From Pleurodeles waltl (taxonomy: Eukaryota > Chordata > Amphibia > Caudata > Salamandridae): a stretch of DNA of 64,000 nt. The position numbers and the translations under genes were made by a program. The stretch covers positions 844,081,978-844,145,977 of the forward strand of contig NC_090437.1 in assembly GCF_031143425.1 (NCBI RefSeq), written 5' to 3'. The stretch's first letter is position 1, and every line of letters begins with the position of its first letter. Shown here piece after piece: positions 43,916 to 57,150 of this stretch. The notes beneath the pieces are model-generated. The model searched no databases and was not told the origin of the DNA. It saw nothing but the letters and a program-made list of their open reading frames with translations.

Positions 43916-45075
43916 TACTCGTTATTTTCAAATATTAGTTTCTTTATCGAATTTTCTCATTAGTATTCACACGTAATCATTAGAAATTTCTCATATTGGC
44001 ATATCTGCTCCAACAATGCTCTGTTGTCCTCAAGTCTACTGCCTAATGGTGTTCCTTCATCAGTTTCAGATACCCCTCCAAAACTGTTTGGTACAGTTAT
44101 TACAGACTTTGTTGACCCGAATGTAGTTCGGATTTGGGGACTCTTAACTCTTTCGATTGCAGCTGAGCCTGCTGAAACACACACCACCCTAATTGCTCCA
44201 GATGTGTCACCTGCTGTTGTGATTGTTCCTGTGCCAGTGCCAAAAGTCCACATTCGAACCCTGTAGTTTCAGGAGCCATAGGTGGAGTAGCCATGACAAG
44301 GTTTATCCCGACAACGCAAAACTCACAGATTGTTGCATGGACCTCACCACAAAATGTCGAAATCTTAAGAGAAGGGAGAAAGATTGTTTCTATGAATCCA
44401 TTTGTCCAAGGGGAAATGGGACCATTCAATAATGGTTTGAAGAAACTCATGAGAGTAGGGGAACAGGAGGTATAGAGACATCATCCACAAGTCAAGGAAG
44501 GGTTAGACATACCAAAACCGAAGGTGGAACTGGAAGAAATCATTAGGAGATGTTTAGACATCTCAATTCTGAATCAATACCAGGAGAATGAACTGATAAC
44601 CCTGAATAAAGAAGTAACAAAGAGTGCAGCATCTAAACATAAGAAATGTACAGAATTAGCAGAGAAATACGAGGTAGATCTCTGTAGTATTCCCTTTCAG
44701 AAAAAGTAATAGGACACCATTAGATGATGAAACAATTGTCACCTTGCGATCTTCAGGAATGAAGCTACACATTGCTGAACAGGTCAAATGCATTCAGAAA
44801 TGGAGTGGTTTTGACAGATTAGAGAGCAAATGGACGAAAGAACAGGGAAAGAGAAAGAAGCTGTCTCCAGTACCACCAGATTAAGATGAGGCCTTGACAT
44901 TTTGTTTGAGGGAGATACCAAGCGGAGGGTATTTTCATGTGTCATGGACTTGAGGTGATAATTGGCATTCACAAAAAACATTCCTAAACTCAGGGGTATA
45001 CTCAGGTTGACAGGTTTGTAAAAATTTCAAAGGTTTTGTGGACAGACTTGAATACTTTTATCAAGATGCACTGGG
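43916..45075 (+). pseudogene. gag: ERV-C gag, pre-capsid and capsid-start remnant
   Basis: 44510-44705 is open and encodes a helical block (NEVTK-like NKEVTKSA, ELAEKYEVD) that lines up with the KEVxKVH and ADKYNID segment of copies A and B. Near 44800-44880 a W(S)GF...ESKW segment and a Lys-rich stretch follow, then LREIPSGGYFHVSW near 44910, matching MRETAGGVLVHVPW of copy B. Near 45008 a QVDRFVK...DLNTF string matches the capsid start. It is useful because it shows a sense codon where copy A has TAG. Several stops and frameshifts are present. Confidence 0.65.
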
Positions 45076-47903
45076 CCAGGATCTCTACATGAACATGTGT
45101 TTCCATTGAGGTGGGAAAGTAAAGCAGTAGCTCTGTTTCTGTAGTGGAGTGCTGTGAAAATTACACTAAAATACTGTAATTTATACTCTTCCGTCTAACA
45201 TCACCTGCTTACTGCTCGGATTCACTTTTACTACCTTCTCAGGGCCCATTGTGTGGCAGGCACGTTTGGAGACTTCCACTTTTAGTATAACCAGATCTGG
45301 GAGTACCGTTTTCAGAAATCTTCAAACATCTGCTCCACCTTGATACCAGTTATATCTAGATACAAATGATTATTTGCTGTTGACTCTGCGGTAAATGGTA
45401 TTGTATCATTCTACATAAAGAGTGTATGGTGTATTTATGAACTAGAGGGATCTTTAGAGTGTGTCAGGACTGGACAAGTCGCTGACCTCTTTGCAGTCAA
45501 CTGAGATGTCTTTGTTCTTACGGCAGGTGCTGATATGTGTCAATGCTGTGGGGAAATGGGTCTTGATAGGAGTCTAAAACCATACGCAATTCTATTGTGA
45601 CACTGGCTTGAATTGCTGGCCAATATTTTGTCAGACAGACACTAAGAAGGGGCTTGTCACTCTAGCAAATAGTAAATAAAAATGCCAGTCAGATTATCAG
45701 AATGACCTAAAAGACATGAAAAGAATCCCAAATGAAAGATATTTTTGTGTAAAGTAAGCTCATTCATATTTACTGCAGTATATGTTGTGCTGCATATAGT
45801 CTTAAAAATGTGCAAGCACATTTCTCAATTGTTAAGCAATGCTGACATCAGAAATCAGGATCGAGCACTGATTTTTGTTCCATCTAGTCCAAATATCCAG
45901 TGGCATATTATTGATCTTTTGAACATTGTAACAAAATAATGACGTATAGGTCAGTATCAGCTTTTAAAGGCAAACAACCAGTGCGTAATTTGCAAAAAAA
46001 ATAATAAAACACATAATAAATAATACATACATACATTCATATTTACATACTTACATAGATACAGTTGCCTTGCACTTTCTAAGGAGATCACCGCTAGATC
46101 TATCATGTGCAGGGGTTGTTCAATACCAAACTTGCTTAGCCATGTCCCCCCATGTTATGTTGTTCCACCACCCTACATACCCTCTCACTTTAATTCACTA
46201 TTGCAGGTTCTTTTTCATCGATGATTTCTCCCTTTTGGCGCGACTTTCTTTTTCTCCCTTTTTAGGGTTGAGTCTGCGTCGCATGCCCTTGCGTTTCGCT
46301 TGCAAGACGCTTTAGTAGATAGAAAAGGGCTCAGAGCCCCGTCCATGTTATATCAGTGTCTTTAATTTTTTCGTGGGCTTGCCTTTCAAAATCTGCTTGC
46401 TTTCATTAGTGGAAGGCACACATACGTCATGCCTTTTCCGGTGGTTAGCCCTCCTCGAGTGCAGCGACCAAGTACTGAAAACATGCGAGGCTCGCTGTTT
46501 CCCGTCAGGTTTGTGGACTACTTTTTATCTTTTTTTCACAGCGCGATCTCACTTGGCAGCATCGACCCTGTTACATAGTTAATTGCACTTACATAATTGC
46601 ACTTTTCACAATAGGTTTCACTACGAGTGAACTGTAGCAGCGCAATCACGATCTTTTTTTTTCCTAACTGCATGCCGTCTTCAACTTTCCGTACGAGTGA
46701 ACTGATTGCGCTGTTTTTTTCCATTTAATGTGGCAAGAAAATTCTGGTTAGGCGTTTACAACTGCTAATAGATGTAACTCGGAGCAATGCGAGACCCTAT
46801 TGCATTGCAAATGCTTGTTCATTTTCCTGTCTTTCTTCCACTTGTTCAAAGTTTGATGATGAAAATAAGTCCTTGTCCCAAGAAATGAGTGTCTCCCGCT
46901 TTGAACCCGTGGTTCTTATTATGGTTAATGTAAAGAGATAGTGATAGGCATGACGGACAGCAAGTGGTAACAACAGAGACGGCAGTGCATATATTTATCG
47001 GTTTTACATAATTACTTAGGAGAGTATAACAAGGCAAGGGCCAAAGGTGTGTTTTTTAAGAATATAGGCTGTAATTTACCCAGAGTACCAATGAGGATGA
47101 GAGCTTGTTTTTCATTGCGTACGTGTGTTAACGAGATTTAATGGAAGATTAATTGTAAACGTTTTTAAAATGCTGTATTATGCTGGTGGAAACCGAATAA
47201 TGCATACCAATCAGGGAAGTAAAATGCAATTGTGCGGTTTAAATAGACGTGAATGTTCTCTGTTCATTTTAATAAAAAACGATCTTAACTCATAGTAGTG
47301 TAACTCTGCTCGGTTACACATTATAAATTAAGTTGCATAGCCATTGCTATAAAATTCAATTATAAAACCTCTGGGTTTACCTAATACTGAGCCAAATAAA
47401 TATTTCTGTTATCAACAGACAGATGTAATATGAATGCAAGAACTAAACTACTGTAGGCTTGGTGTTAAATGACGTCAAAAAGCTGTCATGAACCTATTCA
47501 GAACCTGTTAGCTCAATATATGGATTTACTCTTGAAAAAGGTGGGGAACACTCACGTTTTCGGCTTTTCAACACTCAGGTTTTTCGATTTTCAGCATATG
47601 TTACAGTTAGTTTCCCCGAAAATAAAAGTTGCAGATTAACTCATTTGAAGAGGATTCGATCTGATTTCAGGGTGCCAAAAGGGAGTTGAGTTGAATCAAT
47701 GCACAAAAAAATATTGATTTATAAACATCCCATACTTGCAGCAGAAATCATGGAATTCTTTGAGAATCTTTAAGAATTGGAAATGCGTGCAAATCAGCGA
47801 CATGAGGCTACTGTGAAAGCTGAATTAATTACTAATAAATTTGTATTGGTTAATGCTTAAGAATTTACATGAATTAGGCTAATATAGAAAATAATGAGCA
47901 TCT
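45076..47903. other. Decayed ERV-C interior or host DNA; GC-richer island 46070-46740
   Basis: No frame resembles pol or env convincingly. The segment 46070-46740 is richer in C and T and CpG (for example tctgcgtcgcatgcccttgcg) and contains a repeated tacgagtgaactg at about 46622 and 46691. It may be an unassigned dispersed repeat. Confidence 0.4.
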
Positions 47904-49545
47904 TGGAAAATGTGCCCACTTAAGTGGCCACTAAAGATTAATAAAGAATCCACGTTTGTAGTTAAATAATGTGCACACGTAGAATAAAATGTATTAATGG
48001 GTTATACTAATATTTTAGTGTTATATATTTGCCTAAATAATGTTGAGCGTTTAATTAATTTTGAGGTTTGGGCCTAGTTTACAAAGCCTCATGTTAAGTT
48101 CCGTGGCCTAATAAATGTTCGTAAATGTCTTGTGAAAGCAGAGAATCAATATTATTAATTGTTCACACTGCACTGACCAAGCGATTTGTACATGTCTCAA
48201 ACTTTCTCATGGGAACTGCTTGTGAAGATGTTCTGTACTAGAAGTTGTTACTTTGTAGATTTGATGCATGAGATGGAGATGATCCCAGGAACTAACAATG
48301 GACCTACTGACTACAGCTAGGATTGCAATCAAATAGTTACCTGCCAAAGCTGACGATGGGAATGGGAGAAGAGGAGCCAATCATCGACTTGTGAAAGACT
48401 GTTTAGTTATATTTTAGATTTATAATTCAGAAACTATTGGTCCAACTGTAAACGTTTGATTTTCTGAGCAATGACAGCGTGTGAAAATGCTTTGTGAATT
48501 TTGATATATCCAGACCATACTTTGCAGAAGAGTTCAGTTTGTTTGTCCAGTCCTTTAGTGTAGCAGGTGCAGATGCGTTTCCATTGTAGTCCTGTTAGAA
48601 CCTAGTCCCTGTCTTTTGTCTAATAGTTTGGTAGTTCTACCCCATTCTCGACCCTTAGAAATTCTGTTTGTGGAGCACCGCCGTTCCAGATGTTTTCCTT
48701 ATAGATTTATCCCCATAGAGTAATTGTGGTGATGCTGTTTCTTTAGCTTAATGTTTCCAACGTGGTTCAGTTAAGTTAGAGCCCAACTGTGGCTGAGGCA
48801 AATCTTTTCACTGTCCTGTTGTTGATGCTGACCAGACAGATGTCCAACTGACCAAGAGAAATCGCAGCTTGCTGATCCATTGAGGAGAGGTATAACAAAA
48901 TGCTATTGTTTCTGTTGTAGATTTTTGTTCTTTCTTTTAGGTACCAACCGCTGTTTTGATAGAGCCCTAGTTAGATGTTTTCCAAATTAACTTTTGACTA
49001 AATTGTTTTTCATGAAGCCCAAACATGCTATTCTAATTGGAGGGTTAGTTAGTATGCCCAGATGAGCTGCCAAATATTTTTGACAGAGAGTTGATTTTGC
49101 TCACCAGTTGAATCTAGATGTATGCTCTTTCTGTTGTTCAGCTATTGATTTTACTAATTTGTACTTTAACTCCCGAATGTTTAATTATAAATCCTTTAGT
49201 TAAATTGAGATTCCTTTGACGTTTTGGTCAGCCAGTATTGTTTGCATATGCTTTCCATTTGGTAATGAGACTAATTTACGTGATATTAGCATTGTTAATG
49301 TAGGGAAATAAGCTTTCTAAATTTGACTGAAAGGCATGGTTATTCATGGCCACATGAGTCATGGTGCCTAAAGATTACTGACTCAAAGTTCGTGCTAAAT
49401 TGATTTGTTGATCATGTTATGTTGTTGTTGGTTAGATTATGAGTAAAGACTGTGTACATGGTGAATCACTCTAAGCATAGTCAAAAGGTCCATCGAACAT
49501 CTAACGTGTCCCCTTATAAATACATTATAAAAGACCAAATAAGGC
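47904..49545 (+). repeat. 3' LTR of ERV-C (or a solo LTR), diverged
   Basis: From ttttaggtaccaaccgctgt at 48936 onward it follows the copy B LTR from 14295 (ttctaggtaccaactgct): dagagcc/gagacc, ttttccaaatt, the catgaagcccaacatgc block, then ggttattcatggc and aaaggtccat. The left end, TGGAAAATGTGCCCAC, resembles the starts of the ERV-A and solo LTRs. A length of about 1.64 kb suits the family. The right edge is approximate. Confidence 0.65.
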
Positions 49546-51071
49546 CAGATGCTCTCACACTACCAGTGTAAATGTACGATTTTTCTTGTGAAAGTTATAT
49601 AAAGTGGACTCTGTGTAAACAGACAAGGCTTCACTCAAGCCTAACTATATTGCCATGTCTTGGGTCTATTTAAGAAATTAGATATATGATAGCACTGAGA
49701 ATATAAATGATTCATGCAAACCACATCTAAGTGAATCAGGTCTGTTCCAATGTTTGTTTTAGTTTTGCTTATGTATGTTATGTATACTTTCATTTGTGAG
49801 CTCTCTCTTGGTGTACAAAAATTACATTGGTAGTTACTAAATAATGGACGTAATCCTAAATTGCTGTTGAAGCATTATTACATACATGCTTTCAACCAAT
49901 AGACCCATTGTTACTTTACATAAATAGTCACTTTTAGTTATTTTTTTCAATGCACGCGTAGTTCTATTCCAAACCAATTAGGCCCACTTTCGTTCGGGCG
50001 GAGTTAAACTAGGTTTCTTGTCACACTCGAATATCGCTCTACTTTTTTGTCCATTGTGGCACAATGGCTTCATTGATGATGTTTTTCTTTCAGGTTGAAT
50101 TGTTTTACAGAATCTTTGCGACAAAGCTGGGAAATATTTCCGAATGCGTCTGTGCTGTGTGAAAATTATCACATGTCAGCTGTAAATTAGGAATATTCGG
50201 CAGTTTTGTCACTGACATAGCTATTTCCCTGTTTCGAAAAAGATTTACTAAGGCGATGTCAGCACCTCTGTGGTTCACATTCTAATTTTAATATACGGGT
50301 CACCTTCACGTGGAAACACATATCAGGCATGTCAGGGGGTGTTTACACAGTGCTCTGCCTGCTTCTGGACACTTACAATGAACAGATACATGTCCATTCT
50401 GAGGAGATGAATTATGTTTTCCTGGGACTTTTAAATAAAACATGGGCAGCAGAAGGCAACCAAACCCTGACACATGTTGTCTGCATTGTGTGGGAATTGG
50501 GCAAAGTATTTCACTGAAGTGAATTGACGGGCAATTTTCCCACACTGTACAGACTACTTTTAAATAGTTTCCTGTTTCTGGCACATGAACTGGTGGGTAC
50601 TCATTGAAGGGATACGGAGAATGTTGCAGTTGAAACCGGTTGCATCTTTCAGCCATTTCACAGCCAGTTATTAGTTTCTCAATGTGTCCGTTAGTTTTTA
50701 GTTCGATCATTACAAATTATTTTGTTTTATCCACTGGGCATGTTAAATTAAATGTTCAAAAACATATAAGTCGCCGCTGGATGTGGTAGCATTCATTTGG
50801 AAATGAGGAACTGGAATTTACAAATGTAAGAAATTAGATTATTAATATTTGTGGTGTGCTACTGCCCATTTCAATAACTGAACACAACAGTTCTCAGGGT
50901 AAATCCTTCACGTCACTACCTTAACCTTAGCTCAGTCCCCTCGTAGGTTTGGCACAAGCAGAAATGCTTAATTTAGGGAAATGTGTAAATTATTTATGCA
51001 GTAGGCATCAATGATAGTCTGTCTTTTAAGGAGCACTTTTCTAAATCCCTCCAGGATCTCAGGGGAGGCAC
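49546..51071. other. Spacer, nothing recognised
   Basis: A 134-codon minus-strand frame at 50306-50710 is the longest, but it has no recognisable domain or codon bias that I can defend. Confidence 0.5.
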
Positions 51072-51074
51072 TTA

Positions 51075-51755
51075 GGGCCAGATGTACGAAGCTTTTTGCA
51101 TGATGCAAACATGCAAAAAGCACATTGCGATGCTCATTCCCATTTTGCGAGTCGGTAACCTGGGAATGGGAATGCGACTCGCAAATAGGAAGGGGTGTTC
51201 CCCTTCCTATTTGCAATTCGCATTGCGATGCAGAATTGCTTTGTGATCGCAAAGCAATTCGCAGTTACCACCAGTGTCACACTGGTGGTAACCCATTCGC
51301 AAAAGGGAAGGGGTCCCCATGGGACTCCTTCCCCTTTGTGAATGGCCCTGCAAACATTTTTTCAGAGCAGGCATTGGTCCTACGGACCACTGCCTGCTCT
51401 GAAAAAATGAAACAAAAACGTTTCATTTTTTCGTTTGTATCGCAACTTGTTTTCCTTTAAGGAAAACGGGCTGCAATTCAAAAAAAAAAAACTGCTTTAT
51501 TAAAAAGCAGTCACAGACATGGTGGTCTGCTGTCTCCAGCAGGCCACCATCCCTGTGAGTGCTGCGAATCGCAAGGGGGTCGCACATTGCGACCCACCTC
51601 ATTAATAATCATGAGGTGGGTCTTTGCAACCCTCTTGCGATTTGCAGATGGTGTCAGGGACACCATCCTGCATCCAGGTTTCTGACTTGCAAATTGCGAG
51701 TCGCTCAGACTCGCAATTTGCGAGTCACAAACTCAGAAGTTGTTACATCTGGCCC
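51075..51755. mobile_element. MITE with GGGCCAGATGTA termini
   Basis: 681 bp with inverted ends GGGCCAGATGTAC and (reading inward from the right) GGGCCAGATGTAAC. It is flanked by TTA (51072-51074) and ATA (51756-51758), compatible with a 3-bp target duplication. The interior is made of palindromic gcgattcgcaa/ttgcgaatcgc variants and an A-tract. There is no coding capacity. It is probably Harbinger-like, judged by the duplication length only. Confidence 0.75.
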
Positions 51756-51758
51756 ATA

Positions 51759-52559
51759 GTCACTTAAGGGTATCAGGCAGGTGCAAAAAGCAAGGTCCAC
51801 TCCAGGCCCAGTCACCACTGGTCAGGCCTCTGCAGCATGTTCTCTCCCTGTAGCCAAACAGGAGGTCAGCCAGTTAACATTTGTAGTCTAATTCTTTGTC
51901 CTGCGCACAAAGAGGAGCAGGTATAGTCCTTCAGGGCTCTTCTTAGGTCACAGATAACAGGTCCAGTCCTCTTCTGTTCTTCCATAGGTCCAGAAAGTGT
52001 TGTGAATGGGTACTGTGGCAGGACACTGAATCCAGCAAGGCTCAAGGCAATCCCTGAGTCCCCCTGGGGGACTCGCAGGAGCATATTTTCATCAAGCATG
52101 ATGAAACGTGCTGACGTCAGGGGGAATCGTGGCATCAAGAGGCTGGAGCGAGAAGGAAGTGGGACGGAGCATCGTGAGGAGGAGGAGAGATGCGAACAGA
52201 GGAAGACCGAACCAGAGAACAACGAAAGCAGGAAGAAGACGAGCTCGGAGGAACAGTGAGGAGTCAAGATCCAGCAGTAGAGAAGGGAGGGAGCGGAAGA
52301 GCATGCCACGTCCCCGGAGGGATGTGGCTCTTGCAGGTACGGAACCGCTTATGAACCTTCACTCTCCACTTTAGGGCGGGAGGAGGGGGGGTGGAATGGG
52401 CAAACTGGAGCAGCACAATTAAAGTGAAAGAGGGCAAAGCCCTCGTAGAGTAAGCATAACAAAAACACTTTTTCCGGTGATCACTGGTGATTTGGTTTAT
52501 TTTCTTTCCAATTTCTGCGTTTGATTTGCTCTTATTTTATTTAAAGTCTCCTGTATACC
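51759..52559. other. Spacer with GC-rich, purine-rich segment
   Basis: 52090-52380 is rich in gaggag and has a TGACGTCAG site near 52111. Overlapping frames on both strands are composition artefacts. No gene is recognised. Confidence 0.4.
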
Positions 52560-53836
52560 GAGAAGTATGCCTCGGAGAGAGACCACCACCACCCTAATCT
52601 TTTTGAGAACAGCACATAGCGGGACATGGCTATCTATTGGGGAGCACTATTTCTCTTTTGAAGACAAACCAAAGGAGTGCCTCAAATGACCATTCCTCCC
52701 ACCTTCACACTAAAAATCACCCCACATGGACACATCACATTTTCCCAAGGAAAACAGAGCTGTTATTTGCAAAAGTGCCTAGCTGTGGATTTTGGCCTCT
52801 AGCTCAGCCGGCACATAGAGAAACCTACTTGTGCATTTTTGAAAACTAGACACCTAGGAGCATCCAAGATGGGGTGACTTGTGGGGCTCTCACCAGGTTC
52901 TTTTACCCAGAATCCTTTGCAAACCTCAAAAGTTGGCAAAAAAAGCACTTTTTCCTCACATTTCAGTGACGTAAATTACTGGAATCTGACAGGAGCCACA
53001 AACTTTCTTCCACCCTGCGTTCCCACAAGAGTCCCAATAAAAATGATACCTCACTTGTGTTGGTGGCCCAGGTGCCTGGAACAGAAAAAGGCCAAAATCC
53101 TGTAGAAAAAGGCCAAAATCCCTAAAGGTTGGGGGATCCACACAAGCCACACCTCCCTGGACTCCTTTTGGTGTCTAGTTTAAAAAAATGTCTGGGTTTG
53201 GTAGGCTTCCCTAGAAGAAGGCTGCACCTGGGACCAAAAACATAGGTGCCCTTCTCCCCAAACATAAGTAGTTTTGCAATAGATCATTTTGATGTGTCCA
53301 CGTACTTCTGTGATATTCCAAATTGTGAAAAGAAATGCACTTAGGTTATGTTAAAAGACCCCTCACCCACCAACCAAGTTGGTGGCATGCTTCATCATCG
53401 GGGTCCCACCTGAGACCACCTAGGTGTGCTGCGACGCCTGATTACAGCGGAGCAGTTTTTGTCATTTTTACCACACATACTGGTTGGATTTGGCATGAGG
53501 GTGAGTGATGGTTCAGTAGATCAAATTTTATTAACAAGAGATTTCACAAAAATGAAATACACTGTTAATAACTGAAAGGCCAAAAAACTGAACCAATGAC
53601 TCACAACTCGTGAGCTGTAAAGTCACGACAAGGCACCAACTGCTTTACAGTCCATTCACACACCTTTCATAGATGACATGCACAAGACCATTCACGCCGC
53701 CAGCCAGGAGCCCAGCACATTACAACACTTTGACAGACGCACCACTCAAGGGCCCATCACTTACATTCGCCCACATGCCTGATACAGCAATCACACCAGC
53801 TGATGGGAGTGAGTGGATTGACGTTTGGCTGTCACT

Positions 53837-53974
53837 GCCAGCCAAGTGCCACTCCAAGCACAGCCAGCCAAGTGCCACCCCATGCACACCGCCAGCCAAG
53901 TGCGACTCCACGCACACCGCCAGCCTAGTGCCACTCCACGCACACCTCCAGCCAAGCGCCACTCCACGCACACC
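53837..53974. repeat. 28-bp minisatellite in piggyBac flank
   Basis: Five units of the type gccagccaagtgccactcca followed by cgcacacc, 26-28 bp each, just beyond the 3' end of the transposase gene. The Trp/Gly-rich minus-strand frames here are artefacts of the repeat. Confidence 0.85.
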
Positions 53975-54013
53975 GCCATTACTTTTTTTTGTTTTTAAAC
54001 AACAAAGAAACCA

Positions 54014-55800
54014 CTAACTAATTATAAATAAATACAAAACTACAAACACAAAAGCTCCAACTGAAAACATGACAGAAATGCCAACCGTGTAGCTGAACAT
54101 ATGAAAATATAAAACAGGCAGTTTAGGCTCACGGTATTCCCAGAATTTATGTTTGGTGTGGTAACTCCTGAAGCAGCAAGCCACACACAGCCCAGGCTTT
54201 GAAGGGCAATTGGGGCAGTATATATGGCTCTCCCTCCGAATTCTTCTTCGGGCACAGACTCTACATTTCTTAGTGGGTAAGTCTTTTTTCGGAGAGGGAG
54301 GAATGTGATCAGGAAAGTGGTGATCTTTCAATCTAGCCACATCCTCCACCACTGCTACTCTAGGAATTCTTGCCTGTTCCACCACAATAAGGCTCTCTAT
54401 CACTGACTCCTGAAATTTAACAAATTTCATCCTTGACTCAGGTGAACAATCCTTGAACACGATAAAAGCATTAAAAGTTACCAAATAAAATAAATGTATA
54501 GCCAACTTTTTACACCACACATAAGACTTACAAAGAGCAGTGTAAGGTTCCAACCTCTGATCTACTCTATCAACACCGCCCAGGTGCTTATTGTAGTCCA
54601 AAATGCACGCAGGTTTGTGCACTTTGGCAACCTGACCCCAAACAGTCACAGGGGAAGTACTCTCATCATGGATGGGAGTTAGCATGTACACATCCCTCCT
54701 GTCAGAAAATTTCAGAGCTAGCAGCTCATAATCCTGCAAGGCACTGCACTGTCCCCTCTCACGTTTTTTACAGACAAGCTCCCTTGGATAGCCTTTCCGG
54801 TTAGAATGGATTGTGCCACAAGGAACAGTGTCCACTCTGAACAACTCCTTGAACAACTGCACTCCAGTATAGAAATGATCTACGTACAAATGGTGACCTT
54901 TGTCAAACAGCCATCTACAAAGTTCCCACACAATTTTCTCAATAACTCCAAAAGTGGGTGGACAACCGGGGGGGGGTGGGGTTCAATACTGGACCCCAGT
55001 AGTGTAGACCCGGAAATGATACACGTATCCTGTACTACTTTCTGACAGCATATACAATTTAATTCCATACCATGCCCTCTTTCTAGGAATGTACTGCTTA
55101 AAAACCAAACGCCCCTTGAACAGGACCAAAGACTTATTTCTTTGCCTGGAACATACACCTCTGAAAACCAATCTACAAAATGTCAAGGACAGGCCTAACC
55201 TTAAAAAGATAGTCACAATCAGGGTGATCTCGTGGCAAGGCTAAAGCATTGTCAACAAAATGCAGCATCTGAAGAAGAACCAAATAGCGTTTACGAGTCA
55301 TGGTTGCAGGAAATATAGCTGTTGCCATCAAGGGACTAGTAGAGCAATAGAGCCAGTGACGGCATCCTTATCAACCCCATCAAAAAACTCAAACCTAAGA
55401 CCTTTTTCATCTCTTTCAGATTTGTGGGAACCCACTGGGTAGCTCTAGACTGAGGCCTAAGTTTGCAGCGTTGTCCCTCAAATTCTGCGCTGCATACAAG
55501 TTAATCTGCTCAACAGCCTCTTCCAAAAATACATTGTCCATAAACAACTCAAAGAAATTGACAGTCAAAAAGTTTTACATATTTACTCTACACTCAGAGA
55601 GTGGAGACCAGTAAAGGCAGGCAACTGTGGCTGCTCCATGTTTGGGGTAACCCAGGTGTCAGGTCTTCCAAAGGGAAACCTTTCAGCCCCAGGCTGCTGC
55701 ACCATTGGCACATCAGTGTCCCCCTCTAAAACAGGCCCTTCATCTGCATTCAGAGTGGCCCAACAACCTGATGAGCGGTCACTCTGCAGCTAGCCATAAC
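54014..55800 (-). pseudogene. piggyBac-family transposase, frameshifted
   Basis: The C-terminal 305 codons (54931-54014) are open and carry KGHHLYVDHFYTGVQLF (catalytic Asp), GGVDRVDQ (catalytic Asp) and a terminal cysteine-rich zinc domain with CRVCARR, CPNCPSKPGLCVAC and SYHTKH. Upstream, 55216-54985 in another frame carries FKGRLVFKQYIPRKRAWYG and SSTGYVYHFRVYT, the region of the first catalytic acid. The break between these parts is at a run of G/C near 54968-54977. Further upstream, FFELFMDNVFLEEAVEQIN near 55550 marks the N-terminal domain, with stops around 55380-55450. It resembles PGBD4-like vertebrate transposases. A ready explanation for loss is homopolymer slippage plus point mutations. 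Confidence 0.83.
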
Positions 55801-56279
55801 CCTTTCTAACAACAAATGGATTGCCAACAACAACCAGCACTTTCTAAAACAAGTAATACGCAAACTGTGGCTTTATCACAAAGAGTTATGTACTAAAAAA
55901 CTATACCAATCACTTGCCTGAAAAAGCTAGACTCACCAGCAACTACTCTGCACAAACACATCAATCACCAATGATATCCCACTAAAAAGAAAAAAGAAAA
56001 GAAAATTAGACATAAGACAACACAAATATTATTGTGCACAAATCTAAGGACAATTTCACACACAATCCAGCATGTCAACAATACTCCTTTGGAGTAAATT
56101 GCTTTTACTTACCGAAAACATACAACTACGCAAACCGCAGGTCAACTACTGCCAAAACAGCAGGGATCCACAGCAAAGGAAGCAAAAGCTTTGAACTAGA
56201 ACAAAAAGTAGAAATAAACTGTTATAATCATAAATACAAATACTTTGCCAGTTGACAAACACCCCGCCACCAAGAATTT

Positions 56280-57150
56280 ACACATTTTCCCTGGTGCCTA
56301 AGTGGCTTCTGCCCCCCTTGGGGGCAGATGGGCCTAAACAAAAAAAGGCCGATCTGCCCCCAAGGTGGGGAAGAAATGGCCATCAGTAATGTCCTCCTTT
56401 TGGGGGGCGACCCTTGCCAAAGAGGCCACCCCCCCACACAACACACACGGTCCCTGGTGCCTAAGTGGATTCTGCCCCCCCTTGGGGGCAGATGTGTCTA
56501 AACAAATAGGCTGATCTGCCCCCAAGGTGGGCAGACATGGCCAACAGTTCTGTGCCCCCTTTGTGGGGAGACCCTTGCCCAAGGGGGCGCCACCCAGCAC
56601 AAAAAAAACAAAGGGAAACAACAACAAAAAATTCCCTGGTGTCTTGGTGGATTCTGCCCCACTTGGAGGTAGATGGGCCTAAAATAAATAGGCCTATCTG
56701 CCCCCACAGGGGGGCAGAAATGTCCAACACTAATGTCCCCCCTTTGGGAGGCCGATCCTTGCCCAAGGGGTGCCCCCAAGACACAGCAAACACACACACA
56801 CACACAACACAATCCCTGGAGCCTAGTGGGTTTCAACCCCCCCACGGTGAGATCGGCCAAAAACATGGCCGATCTAGCCCCATGGGGGGTCAAAACATAT
56901 AAAAAATTATTGTCCCCAGGGCAGCGACCCTTGCCTAAGGGGTGGCTGCCTAAAAACATTGAAAATTGAATCCCTGGTGTCTAGTGGGTTTCGACCCCCC
57001 CGGGGGCAGATCGTCCAAAAAGACAGCCAATCTACCACATGGGGAGCCGAAACACAGATACACGTATGCCTCCAGGGGAGTGACCGTTTCCCAAGGGGTG
57101 GCTCCCCAAAATAAACTGAAAATAACATCCCTGGTGCCTAGTGGTGCCTA
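56280..57150. repeat. Tandem array of 157-181 bp units
   Basis: Units begin with ccctggtgcctaagtgg or a variant at about 56288, 56452, 56633, 56813, 56971 and 57128. Each contains a self-complementary ctgccccccttgggggcag pair and a gacccttgcc(c/t)aagg motif. The Pro/Gly/Cys-rich frames across it are artefacts. It lies within the piggyBac element, upstream of the transposase. Confidence 0.88.

Larger units (their letters stand above)
41511..49545 (+). mobile_element. Endogenous retrovirus copy C, old and heavily decayed
   Basis: PBS-like site, leader, two gag blocks and a 3' LTR-like block in the same order and orientation as copy B. The gag blocks align to copies A and B by eye in matrix, the pre-capsid domain and the capsid start. 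Pol and env are not recognisable between 45.1 and 47.9 kb. A minus-strand LTR is inserted in gag. Confidence 0.7.

Noticed and set aside
45540..45660. String with CDTG considered as an ERV-C protease remnant
   Set aside because: Only three or four residues agree and the flanks do not align with copies A or B.
50306..50710. 134-codon minus-strand frame
   Set aside because: No domain, no conserved neighbour and no convincing initiation or splice context; such lengths occur by chance in 64 kb.
51866..52374. Overlapping frames of 70-147 codons on both strands
   Set aside because: They lie in purine-rich, low-complexity DNA; frames on both strands reflect composition.
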